Below are positions 50,151 to 61,639 of a stretch of DNA of 64,000 nucleotides, in pieces (position 1 is the stretch's first letter; every line of letters begins with the position of its first letter). Both the position numbers and the translations under genes were made by a program. The stretch is from Cycas panzhihuaensis (Eukaryota; Cycadophyta), in contig CM041465.1 of NCBI GenBank assembly GCA_023213395.1, forward strand, positions 179,249,741-179,313,740, given 5' to 3'. Under the pieces are notes generated by a model. It was not told the DNA's origin and made no database searches. It was given only the letters and a program-made list of their open reading frames with translations.

Positions 50151-52097
50151 TTTTAGGCCTCCTTTATTTGAGAGCTAGATCTTGGTTTCATTTAGCATTT
50201 TAGAGCCAGGACTATATTCGAAGCCTCTTAAGTTGGCTTCATTTGGCATCAAAGAAAAATCCATTAGTGTTTGAAAAGGATATTTATTAAAGCTACTTGT
50301 AGTAAGTAAAAACATTCAATGTTTCATCATTTTATAAAGTTTTATTAATAAGTTTTATATAGTTTTATTGGATATTTAGCTTTTTCTTGTACATATACTC
50401 TATTTAATCAGTATTTCTTCAGATATGTATAGTAATAACATGCGTATTCAATCCAATAGTCCTTTGGAGAAATTATATTGAGGTTCCATTTAAAATTTTA
50501 CAAGTTATTATTATTTTTTTAAGGTTTTGCAAGGAACTTGAACTTTTACAAGTTGGTGTGCTCTCCACAATGAAAAAAACCCTATAAAGTAAGTAGTCAT
50601 TTCGAAGATCTTTGAGTTAACTCTATACTAAATTTAGCAGTTTTAGATTTCATCGCTCCTATGAAGAGATCTACCTCTTGAAAGTTGGGTTACTCATTTT
50701 GGTAATAAAACTCCATTAACCCTCTTTTTTTTTGTTCATTTTAGCTTTATTTTTCATCTAGTTTCTTTTTTAATAGTGATGCAAGCTTGTTAAGGGTTAG
50801 ATTAAATATTTTTTGATAATTTAAGAGCACTCTTTGGACTGTTTAGCCTCTATACACTTCGTGTCATCTCCCTAGGATTGACGGCTTTGTTCTTGACCTA
50901 TGGCGATCTGTTATTGATAAAATTTAAGATGTTCCTTGGTGGTAGGTATATCTAGATCCCCCTAAAGTTTTGTCAAATTCTATCAACCTTGTGATGAGAT
51001 CTAGCCTGTTGAAGTTCCTCCTCTAAAGGCATCCTTCCATCAATATATATTTTTATTTTTTATATATAAAAATTATATTTTTTTAAAAGATTTTTTATTG
51101 AATCCCTATATGGATTTGTGACACCCCTATTCAAATCATTTTTAATTAGTTTACAAAGGTTTTTCATCAAATTTTAATCCAGATTCACCTCCATTTATTG
51201 TACGACTGACACACACCTCCATCATCATATTTTGTTATTTTTTATAGATAATAAAAAAAAAAAATTTGAAAGTGTTTTGAGTGATCTACCTTTGTAGATC
51301 CTTTGCAGTTTGCTTCTAATCATTTTTTATTAGAGTTGAGAGAGATTTAATTAATTTCTTCATTCAAATTTTGCCCCTATCCATTGGAGGTCGCACATCA
51401 TATTTTTAGATTTTTTATATATAAAATTTATATTCTTCTTAAAATGTTTTTGTTGGATCCTCACTGTGGATCTATTATATCTCCTTGTTGATCAAATTTG
51501 ATCAGTTATAAGGTGATTTCATCAAATTTTAATCTGTTTACTCGACTCTATTCTTCATTTTTCTTGCCGGTGGTATGAGTCAATTAATTCTTTTATTTTT
51601 TCTAAAATTTATTTAAATTAAATTATATTGGATAGTATTTGAAGTCTGGGTGGTTGATTTAGAGTGCAACCCCTTTCCTCCATTGGCTCCCAGTCTCATT
51701 AGACCCTCTTATGACCATTAGACTACTTATTAAAAGGGCTAAATCACTTTTTAATATAAAGTTTTATTTATATATTTTTTAAAAGGGACACCATCATGTT
51801 TTCCATTCAATCTTCTCTTTGGCTTATTAGTTTTCAACGAAATTAGGTCCATTGCATTTGTCTTTCAAAGAGCTTCACTGTGGACTACTCATTTCTCAAA
51901 TTTAAAACTATTTTGACTAAGATTTAATCAGTTGGAGTGACATTTTCTTTCAACATTCGTTTTATTAACCGTAAAAAGGTCCTTTCACCTTTTCTGCAAT
52001 ACATCTTGCATTCGTGCTCCGTTTTTTGAACCGTCTATTTTGTTGGAAAGTTGGTTTGATCTTCTACATGTTGGTATAATTTTTTTTATCAGATTTA
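50151..52097 (+). other. Leader of element E, part 1
   Basis: Non-coding and AT-rich. Its last ~300 bp is homologous to about 23840-24150 of element D. The homology stops at 52097, where F begins, and resumes at 59746. Confidence 0.6.
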
Positions 52098-52409
52098 TGA
52101 AAGAGGTTAATGTATCAAGGTTATTTGTGTAGATTAATTATATGACCTTAGGATATATTATTAGCATTAGTCTCTTAATGAAATGTACTTTATGTGCATT
52201 TAGATGTAATTTCAGGTTCATGTTATTAGGCAGGAAAATCTTAACCCTAATATTCACCCTCATTAATAAAAGGTGAAATCTCAAGGAGGGAGTCATTATT
52301 CATTCTCACCTCCAAGCTTGCTCTCATATCTTGTTTCATCTTCTTTTTCATTCTCCATTACCATTGTGTTCATATAAGTGATTTATTTCCTAGATCCATC
52401 CTTATTTCA
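52098..52409 (+). repeat. Element F 5' LTR
   Basis: It starts TGAAAGAGGTTAATG and ends CTTATTTCA; 312 bp. It contains the TTAATAAAAGGTGAAAT block, a candidate TATA region, at about 52262. Confidence 0.9.
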
Positions 52410-52426
52410 TGTGGTAGCAGAGCCAG
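52410..52426 (+). promoter_or_regulatory. Primer binding site of element F
   Basis: TGTGGTAGCAGAGCCAG directly follows the LTR and resembles the tRNA-Met site TGGTATCAGAGCCA. Confidence 0.75.
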
Positions 52427-54406
52427 AAGGGGATCTATTTACTCCATTTCATTTGCATGGAGTCATTTTGCCTCTCATTCACCTTCAATATGAAGTATTA
52501 AGAGTGCATTTATTTTTTTGATATTTTGAGAGCATAAAATTATAATATTTTGTATGTTGCTACTTTGTACATATGTGCAGAAATTTAGAGGTGAAGAATA
52601 CAGGTTTTTGAAGCCGTTCAGATGCCAGAATAGTCCTGAAAGCATTAAAGGCCCAAATTTTCATAAAAATTTAACTATTTCAGAATTTGATGAAATTTGG
52701 CATGTAAGGTCACCTTCACTAGAGGATAATTTTTGTCTTCTAGATAAACTTCATATTAAGCCTACAACAATAAGTTTTGGCTGTGACAGAAAGGGTAAAT
52801 TTTATGAATAAGTGATTTAAAGCACTTTTCCTAATGAAATTCTTCAATTATAAGATAAAGATCTGAACGTTTTACTAAGCGATCTCTTACATTTATGTAT
52901 TAAGATAATTTTAAGATAAATCTCATCAAATTTCATCAACTGGTTAGTGAGATCTATGTAGTTTTCTTATGGTTGCTGATTTTGCCTACTCAACCCCACA
53001 AAGGACCTTGCAAGGGTATTTCATGTAAGTTTTTGGAAGATTTTATAGATGGCGCAGAAGGGAAAGTTAATGTACATATTAAAACATAACGTTTGACATA
53101 TTAAAGTCTAGATTCTGAGATAGTTGCTCTGGCATGATTTTACTTTGGTGTTTTTTTGGGCAGAAAAGATTTTGTGCATTTTCTAAAATATGACTTCATA
53201 AATCTATCAGAAACGACATTCTGAACACTTTTTCCTTTTGTCATAAATTCAGATTTTATCATTTAGGCCTTCATATTTGTAATTTCTAAAATTTACCCAT
53301 TTATCATTATTTGTAAATTTTGTGAAAAAATCACAAAATAGGAAAAAATAGCATGCATATAGATTTAGAAAAATTATCATTTTAGTAGCAAGTTGATCCG
53401 TTTTTTAGTCCATTATGGCTTTTGTATCAAAACTTCCAAAATCATATTTGGAAACATTGTACTAAAGCAAGGGAAATTTTAGATCGAAAGCAACATCCAG
53501 TTCCCCTGCTAAATCTAGCATGCTTTTCTATTTGCACACATAGCATAAAGCATCATAAAAGTAGCAACAATAATAAAGCATCACAAAAGCAGTAATAACA
53601 ACAAAGCATCACAAAAGTAGCAACAACAATAAAGCAAGTACAAAAAGTAAGCAAGCACATTTGGTAAGTTTTTATTTCAGTTTTCAGTTATACGAAAATA
53701 TCTTACACTATTCCTAAAAGGAATATCATCTGTACGATCTATACCGCTAGTTCTTGACTTATGTGCACACTCACCTTGGTTGAAATAGACTAAGGTTGGC
53801 TGAAGTCCAGACTCTAAGGGAGGTGTGAGATTCATATTAGGTCTAGTCTTAACCAGAACAGTGGTGGAGGGACAGGTTAGCCATATCTACAGCCTTCAAT
53901 CAGGGATAATCCTGATAACCACCGGGGAAAATTAAAAACCTTAATACAAGATTAAAATTAACTTGGTCTAATATCTGTCATAGCTGTGGGATACGTAGTA
54001 TCGTTTGACTCTTAGGAGGAGGTATATAGTTGCTAATTGGTGAACTGGGTGAGGACTATTGGTACCTAGGCTCCACTGTGACTTGGATTTCATCACCAAG
54101 CGTAGGTATGGGTATCATAGGTGAATGCCCTAATCGTATACTAGAAGCCTTAGGAATCGAAACCTCACCTACATTTGGACATAAGTGAGAGGTTAGTGGC
54201 ATGATATATCACCACTCTTTGCCAACTCTACATTAGGCCTCATTCTTGTATCATTACTTATATTCATTTTTTTGTTGAAAATTAGTTACTCATTGATTGC
54301 TTCTCATCATAATAATCATTTCTACATCCCTGCTGCACTAGGTGTATTAGCCATATGTGTCAGTGGCATATACTTCTATCATCTCTTCTACTTCTTCATC
54401 ATCACC
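52427..54406 (+). other. Leader of element F
   Basis: About 2.0 kb without coding motifs, conserved in G. It includes a 28 bp tandem repeat (53547-53645). A block at about 53780-54230, containing GGGAGGTGTGAGATTCATAT and TGGTGAACTGGGTGAGGA, is retained in G at about 16560-17000. Confidence 0.65.
53547..53645 (+). repeat. 28 bp tandem repeat in the F leader
   Basis: Units begin AAAGCATCAYAAAAGYAG at 53547, 53575 and 53603, with a partial fourth unit at 53631. The region is A-rich and purine-biased. Confidence 0.85.
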
Positions 54407-55400
54407 ATGTCATCTCAATTCAAGCAAAATGTTAACTGCATATTGAAAGGCAAAGAAAATGGGGATATATGGTACACTGGAATTAAAAATGCTACAAAGT
54501 ATGAAGGCCTTTGGAAAGCCCACTTGCAACCTACACCCAACATACCAGCAATGACTACAATAGTTGTTTCGAGTGGATCTGCCCCAATAGCTCCTACAGA
54601 TGCTGCAGTTAAACTATAATAGGAGATAGATGATGAAAAGATTTATACAGGAATTTTGTTAGTCATTGATCACTCCTTGCATAACTTGATAAACAAAGAG
54701 GAACATGATACAACCTAGAAGGTCCTAGAAGTTCTTAGAAAGAACTTTGATATAAAGTCAGATTTAGAATTTGTTCATCTTGTTTTAAAAATGAACAAAT
54801 TAAAAATGCAAAAGGAATGAGTTCATGAGACAATAAATCTCCTTTGACCAATCAAACAAGTAATTGACAAAGACTTTAAGACCTAATGTATCACTTGGGT
54901 ATTTTTGATCCAGTCATGTTTACATGTCCCCAATTATAAACACTTGCTTGGAAGTCTTTAATCTAGTGGAACATTGAAGACACTCAACTTCGAAGCACTT
55001 GCTGAGAAGTTTATAGAATTTGACAAGACCTTTGATACAAACTTTGTAGCCTCTAACTCTCTTCCAGATGAAGCCTTTGAGGTAGAAGAAGAAGTTTTCT
55101 ATACAAAAATTCAAGGTCCCTCTCATGGCAGAGGAAATAATTGAGCAAGAGGAAGAGGAAGAAATATGGGAAATCATCCACAAGGTCAATCAAACCCTCA
55201 ATCAAAACCTTGATAGTTTCAAGGCCAAGGGCCACCTCAACAAAGAGAAAGACAGTCAGGCCAAACCATTACTTCTTCAGGGACTGGTAATCAAACCGTT
55301 ATGTATGATCAGTGTAACCGTAAAGAACACTTAGCAAAAGATTACAGAATTGCCACTTATAAGTTGGCCAAGTTCTAACCAAAATATGGAGCTCACAATG
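54407..55400 (+). pseudogene. Element F gag, broken
   Basis: It starts with ATG at 54407 (MSSQFKQNVN), the same start as in G, and is open to 54619. It then continues with stops through DDEKIYTGILLVIDHSL (about 54630) and LARSFEVLG-type capsid sequence. The zinc-knuckle remnant CNRKEHLAKDYRIATYKLAKF-like (about 55305-55375) has GH changed to EH and the last Cys to Tyr. Gag would form the particle and bind element RNA. Confidence 0.8.
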
Positions 55401-55599
55401 TCGAAGAAACTTGTGAAGAATCCTTTAGTGGTGCAGGTTTTATACAAGCACACATTTAAAGAATTGAGGGATCTTTAGCATTAAATACCATTGACCAACC
55501 AAAGAGATACTTTGAAGCTTGGTGTAAATATATCATTTGTGAATTCCCTTCATCAATGCCAAGCCCTATTGGAATTGCCAATAGTGTGGCTTCAATCGA

Positions 55600-57480
55600 T
55601 GGACAATGGATCATGGACACAGGAGAAACTCAACATATGACATGCAATCATAGTCTATATCAAACATTTGACTAAAATATTCATGGAGTTGTTCATATGG
55701 CTGATAAATCACAACAACCTGTTGAAGGAATTGGTAATATACACCTGAAGCTCCTAGGCTTAGAAGATTTTATATTGCTTGATGTCTTATATATAACCAA
55801 TCTCAAACAAAACCTACTCTCTTTATCCACACTTGTTTCTCGTGGATTTGATCTGAGTGTAACCATAAATGACCAAACTCTTAAGGTCATTCACCCTCCA
55901 ACTAATCAGGTGGTTTTGACTGGACATCTCTCTAGCAAACTCTTTCGACTGAATGACTCTCAATCTTCTGAAGCCCATTGTGCCCAAAGCCCTTATGCCA
56001 ATGAAGAATTTGCATTTAATTCCATCTTGACCCATCCAACGTTGTCACCAAAAGCTCTTTGGCATGCTCGTATGGGCCATGTTCACATAATAGACTTAGA
56101 GGTCTTTCTAATACTATTCCAAACCTTCCAAAGTTTTCCTCTAAGCCCTTTAAATGTGAAGCTTGTATCATTGCCAAATCTCATTGACAACCATTTCCTA
56201 AAAGTTAGTAGAAATTGAGCCATTAATTATAATTAGTACACTCTGATTTGTGTGGACCACTACCTATTCCTTCACTAAAAGGCAAGCTATATTACATCTC
56301 TTTCATTGATGATTCACTAGAAAAGTATGGGTAGCTTTTCTATACAAGAAAGATGAAGCATTTCGTATATTCAAGGAATTCAAAGCCCTCACTGAAAAAG
56401 AGTCAAGTTATTAACTCAAATGTCTTAGAACTAATAATAGTGGCGAATATACCTCACATGCGTTTGAAAGCTACCTTCGAGACAATGGCATTAAGCATCA
56501 AACAACAGTAGCAGGTACCCCACAACAAAATGGAGTTACTGAGTGCATGAACAGAACAATCATGAACATGGCTCGTGCTATGTTAATATATAAAAATGTA
56601 CCTACCTATCTATGGGCCAAAGCAATCTAGACAACCGTTCATTGTATCAATGCTGTTAGCCCATCAAAGGAAGTACATTCACCTAATGAAAAGTGGTCAG
56701 GACAAGCCCCCATTGTTCACTACTTTAGAAATTTTGGCTCTACATGCTATGCCCATATTCTGAATGCAAATCGAAATAAACTCCATCCAAGGGCACTTAA
56801 AGGCATCTTTGTTGGATACCCTATGGATAAGAAAGGGTATAAGCTCTTTATACCTTTACAACGAAAAATCATCATTACCAGAGATGTCATTTTTACAGAG
56901 ACAGAGGATCAGTTACTTAAATTAGACTCTATAGTACCCTCACGCCGCTACAATAATGTTATCAAGTATGATGTTCAGATTCTAAAATTTGGGGGGGAGG
57001 ATAGACATAAATTACTCCAAATGTTGGAAGCTGACAATAGAGCCTTGGAGGATACAAGTTGTGACTCTGAACAAATGAGTGTACATCCAACACCAACTTT
57101 TGAAGATAGCAGAGATGACAAAGGCAAAGCCATTATAAAAGAACCATCCTCTCCACCTTCAGTTGACAAAGGCAAAACAATGGTAGAAGGACCATCTTCC
57201 TCAGGCATATCAACATCCTCCTCACAAAATAATCAGTTTAACAAATATGATAAGAACCAAGAAGTTTGGGAAATAAGGATATCATTCCCAACTCGAGGAT
57301 CTCGAGAAGCCCGCCAGCTCAATAAGGACATATGACCAGATAAGGTGGGCAAAACTGGCACTCAAAGGGCCCATAGAGCAAAGATGCAGGAATCATTATA
57401 TACTGAGCTTGAACTAGTAGAATTATACCTTACTCTTAATGAAGAGCTCTTAACGTACCAAGAAGATGTAAAGCATACAA
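55600..57480 (+). pseudogene. Element F protease and integrase, broken
   Basis: The protease motif reads WIMDTGETQHMTC (about 55608), with the catalytic D-T-G intact. The open stretch 55697-56218 contains the GAG-pre-integrase box LWHARMGHVH. The integrase has HSDLCGPLP (first Asp, about 56238) and [11 protein letters not shown], where LRTDNGGEYTS is usual, so the second Asp is Asn. It then has [12 protein letters not shown] with the Glu kept (about 56523). The C-terminal GKIFVGYP-like region leads into a long open stretch at 56823-57335 that is rich in Ser, Pro, Asp and Lys and acts as the integrase-RT linker. Confidence 0.85.
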
Positions 57481-57494
57481 CTTAGAGAAACGCC

Positions 57495-58988
57495 ATGAAC
57501 GAAGAGTACCAATCTCTTATTAAGGACGGTACATGGGAGCTCGTTGATCTACCACTTGGCAGAAAGGTAGTTCAAAATAAATGGGTGTTTAAAAACAAAT
57601 ATAGATTAGACGATACCTTTGAAAAACATAAGGTGAGGTTGGTAGCTAAAGGATTTACACAAAGGGAAGGTATCGACTACATTGAAGTCTTTGCACCTAC
57701 AACTAAGTGGCCTACAATTAGAACTCTTGTGGCCTTAGCTGCTCAATAGGGTTAGAAAATCCACCAACTCGATATTAAGACCACGTTTTTTAATAGAGAT
57801 CTTGAAGAAGAAATTTACATGGCTCGACTAGAAGGATATGAGATCGAAGGTCAAGAGCATAAGGTTTGCAGGCTCAGAAAGTCTTTATATGGCCTTAAAC
57901 AAGCCCCTCGTGCTTGGTTTGCCAAGTTGTCTAAAAGGATGAGGCAACTTGGATATGAGGTTTGTGACTATCAAGATATTGATGCAACGTTATTCATCAA
58001 GCACCATAAGGATAAAGTCACTTATCTCATAATCTTTGTGGATGACATGCTAGTAATAGGTAATAGTGAACAGGCAATAAGCCAGCTAAAAAAGGACCTT
58101 GATAAAATGTTCGAATTGTCTAACCTCGGTTTGATGAAATATTACTTGGGAATTGAAGTAACACAAAAGAATAAAAAAATTTTCCTCTCCTAAGAAAAAT
58201 ACATCAACGATCTTCTAACCAAGTTTCAGTTAGAAGATGCTCGACCAGTGATGTTACCTATGGACCCTAACACCAAACTCTCAGCTGAAGGTGACACTAG
58301 GGAGGCAGACGCAACACTCTACAGGAAACTTGTAGGTAGTCTCATCTACACTACCAATACAAGGCCAGATATTATACACTCTGTCGACATTCTTGCTCGT
58401 TACATGACAAATCCTAAGTAGAATCATTGGCAGGTAGTAGTGCGAGTGTTGAGATACTTTAAGACGATTAGCAAATATGGTCTGTTATATGAACCTAATT
58501 TAGACTTTAAGCTTTTTGCATACACAGACTCAGACTTTATAAGAGATAAAGATACAAGAAGATCTACGTCTGGGTATGTAACATTTTTTTTAATAGCACC
58601 AATATCATGGAGATCTAGACGACAGAAGATAGTTGTAGATTCAACTGCTGAAGCTGAATACATTACTGCTTCTGAGACTAGTAAAGAGGTGATATGACTA
58701 AGAAAATTATTGGAAACATTAAATATCACCCAAACAAGTCCTACGAGTCTTCATGTGGATAATCAATCAACAATCTTCATGGCAAAAAATCCTGTATTTT
58801 ATGATCGTACCAAACACATAAGTACGAAAGTCCACAGGATTAGGGAACTTCTTCATGATGGCACAATTCAATTAGATTACTGTCCCACAGCAGATCAAGT
58901 GGCCGATATCTTCACTAAACCGCTGCAAAGGGTGAAGTTTGAACAGTTCCAAAGGCAGCTCGACCTTAGGGCCTCCATCTTCGATTGA
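57495..58988 (+). pseudogene. Element F reverse transcriptase and RNase H, nearly intact
   Basis: The RT reading contains KWVFKNKYRLD, ARLVAKGFTQ-like VRLVAKGFTQREGIDY, QLDIKTTFFN (usually DVKTAFLNG), SLYGLKQAPRAWF and the active site FVDDML (about 58035). RNase H has YTDSDF (first Asp), STAEAEY (Glu, about 58640) and HVDNQS (Asp, about 58752), and ends after FTKPLQ. The stop is at 58986-58988. Only a few stops interrupt it (for example at 57748, 58192 and 58420), several of them TAG/TAA in place of Gln. The protein would copy element RNA into cDNA. Confidence 0.88.
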
Positions 58989-59014
58989 TCAAAGAAGATG
59001 GCAATAGGATCATC

Positions 59015-59180
59015 ATACTATATTCTCTTCGTGAAAACCCCTTGTGGGTGTGAAAGAATAAGAATAAATCTCTGCACTATCCTTTTTGTGAAAACCCCAT
59101 ATGGGCATGAAAGGATAAGGGTTGTACTTATTTTGGAAAATTAGAACCTGTGAAAACCCAAAAGGGCATAGGGGATGACC
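59015..59180 (+). repeat. Hairpin repeat cluster 3' of pol in element F
   Basis: Three units lie at 59021-59060, 59077-59120 and 59143-59177. Each has GTGAAAACCC(C), a 4-5 nt loop and GGG. Units 1 and 2 are enclosed by outer stems: TATTCT pairs with AGAATA in unit 1, and TATCCT pairs with AGGATA in unit 2. The change T-A to C-G between the two is compensatory. A related inverted CCCCATGAGGG motif occurs at about 59318. The same cluster is present in G. Confidence 0.65.
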
Positions 59181-59418
59181 AAATAGTATATAGAGACTTA
59201 GCAGATTAAGCTGCACATTTAAGCTACTTGGCTATCAGGCTACATCAAAGAGCCACCTTAGCCATTTTGATTTATAAAAGGGGCTATAGATCTTAGAAGG
59301 TTCATGGGTTTTTATTCCCCATGAGGGTTTTCCCACAAAAGTGTCATTTAGAATTTCAATGTAATAATGAGGCTCAAATGAAGACCTCATAGAATAGATT
59401 TTCTGAAAATGACATTCC

Positions 59419-59435
59419 ACCATTAAGGGGGGGAT
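59419..59435 (+). other. Polypurine tract of element F
   Basis: CATTAAGGGGGGGAT abuts the 3' LTR start at 59436. Confidence 0.85.
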
Positions 59436-59745
59436 TGAAAGAGGTTAATGTATCAAGGTCATTTGTATAGATTAATTATGTGACCTTAGGATATATTATT
59501 AGCATTAGTCTCTTAATGAAATGTACTTTATGTATATTTAGATGTAATTTCGGGTTCATGTTATTAGGCAGGAAAATCCTAACCCTAATGCTCACCCTCA
59601 TTAATAAAAGGTAAAATTGCAAGGAGGAAGTCATTATTCATTCTCACCTCCGAGCTTGCTCTCATATCTTGTTTCATCTTCTTTTTCATTCTCCATTGCC
59701 ATTATATACATGTGAGATTTATCTCCTAGATCCATCCTTCCTTCA
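59436..59745 (+). repeat. Element F 3' LTR
   Basis: 310 bp, starting TGAAAGAGG and ending CCTTCCTTCA. It is the partner of 52098-52409 and is followed by the ATTTA duplication. Confidence 0.9.
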
Positions 59746-61021
59746 ATTTAAAGTTATTTTATAGGTTTTCAAAACTGGTGAAGTTGAGGTAACTCATTTG
59801 ACTTAATTCTTTATTTTTTAGCAATATTGAAATATTTTTTTCTAAGTTTCTTTGGATTAAGACACATCAAGGGAACTCTAATCTATATGTGACTATTTTT
59901 ACATCATTCTACAAAGATTTAATTTGAATTTTGTAGCATCTAAGCCTCGTGACTCTAGTTTAAGTCTTTAAAAGAGTTCTCTTACTCATTCATTAATATC
60001 ATAAGGTCCAGGAGCCTATTTTCTGAACAGTTGAGATTGTCAGAAAGGGTTTTTAATATTTTTCATATTAGAATGAGTTTTACTTCAATTTGACATTATT
60101 TTGTGGCTCTTTGAAGTGGTTAAAGTTGAGGCTCCTATTTGGTCCTAATTGGACATATTTTTAAATTATTTAAGTAAATTTTTTTGCTCTAACTCAGCAT
60201 ATGTATTTATCATTGAGATATTAATTAGTTGTTGGCAGCTTTTGCTTGTTTTAGAAGCTTACCATAAAGTTTTTATAACTATTAAGCTCCATTTGAGCCT
60301 CCTGAATAGAAGGAGTCCCCTTTGGATCATAAACATCAAATTGGTGTATTCTAACCTTAGTCTAAAGCTTTCATTTTATTTTTAGTTCATAAATTTGATT
60401 TAAAGCTTTCCTAAAGTTTATTTATTGCTTATTTTAGGCCAATTGTTATCTCTTTTAAGGCATTTATTTAAGGTTTTAAGCATATTTCAAGTACATATAT
60501 ACATATTTCTTTGATTTAAAAGAGCTTATATTTACTCTTGATAACTTCATCTATATAGTGAAGGCTTATTTGATTTTATTTCAAGCTTTCAAAGCATTTT
60601 CAAGGTGTATTCTATTATATATAATTATTCAAAGCACTTCATTATTTTTCAAAGCTTATTTGAACCTACATAAAAGTTATCTTACAATCAATATTCTTAA
60701 ATCATATATTTTCCTTTACTATCAAGTTATTTTTCATTGATTTATGAATGCATTCATCTGAAAAATCATATATATATTTTAAATTATCTTTGGCTCATTT
60801 TAACCCTTTACTTTTAAGGTTTACATAAAATCATTGATTGATTTAGTTCCACCCTAAAGAAAAGCATTTGTCTTAAAAGGATATACATTTGATCTCATTA
60901 GTTACCTACATTGATTAAGGGATTTATATTTATTGAAAAGCATTCATTGCCCACTTTATGTTATTCATTCATTAAAGGCTTTCATCTATTCATTGGAGTT
61001 CATAAACTAAAAGTTTTATAA
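59746..61021 (+). other. Leader of element E, part 2
   Basis: It continues the D-like leader after the F insertion (homology with about 24165-24600 of D, including the TCTAAGTTTCTTTGG block). With part 1 the leader is about 3.2 kb, the same as in D. Confidence 0.6.
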
Positions 61022-61630
61022 ATGGAAATTTATCTAGATGATGTGTTAATTCTCATATTTGGTGGGACTAATTTTCATGTTTGGAAAGAGTTGTTAAACA
61101 TACATCTTATTGCAAATAATCTTTAGAAATTTGTTGTATATCGTTATCTAGAGGATGAACAAAATTATAAAGAAAGGATAATGAAGTTATAGCCTTAATC
61201 TTTAGCACAATAAATGATGATGTATTCATTAATATTAGCGAGTTAACTATATCTAAATCCATTTGGGATACTCTAGAATCAATTTATGGGGAAGACACCT
61301 TAGATTTGAATGAATTTAACTATGTTAATGATGTTGTACATATGAGACAGATGATAGAGCAAGTGTTTTATGTTGAAAAGGCTAATATTGATGACTTAAA
61401 TAAAATGGATGATCACATTATTACACTTGACGATGTTGTATGTCCCTATGACTTGATCAATTCTTATAAGACAAAAAATCCAGAAGATAAAGTAAAATAT
61501 GAAGCCACTCTTCTCCATTCGAAGTAAGTCACACCTACTTGGAGATCACTTGAACCATACTATGTTGAAGGAAACTACTTTGCAAGGACAACAATTTGGT
61601 TTAATGATCACATCAAGGAAGATGAAGACA
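61022..61630 (+). pseudogene. Element E gag-like start, broken
   Basis: The reading MEIYLDDVLILIFGGTNFHV opens like copia Gag ('F-GG-N-xxW'), followed by a stop. In a second frame INDDVFINISELTISKSIWD runs into LESIYGED. The open stretch 61306-61527 follows but does not look like the usual copia Gag C-terminal half; I do not recognise it. No zinc knuckle or pol follows before the sequence character changes at about 61640, so E is truncated or interrupted there. Confidence 0.5.
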
Positions 61631-61639
61631 AAGTTAAAG

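Larger units (their letters stand above)
52098..59745 (+). mobile_element. Copia-family LTR retrotransposon F, complete structure with target duplication
   Basis: LTRs at 52098-52409 and 59436-59745 flank a PBS, ~2.0 kb leader, gag, pol in copia order, a 3' hairpin-repeat region and a polypurine tract. The 5 bp target duplication ATTTA is present at 52093-52097 and 59746-59750. The two LTRs differ by roughly twenty-odd positions by eye, nearly all transitions. It inserted into the leader of element E. It is the best-preserved transposon of the window, but gag and pol still contain several stops. Confidence 0.92.

Noticed and set aside
53547-53645. Regularly spaced repeats that might suggest a CRISPR-like array
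   Set aside because: The units are directly adjacent tandem copies without unique spacers, inside a plant retrotransposon.
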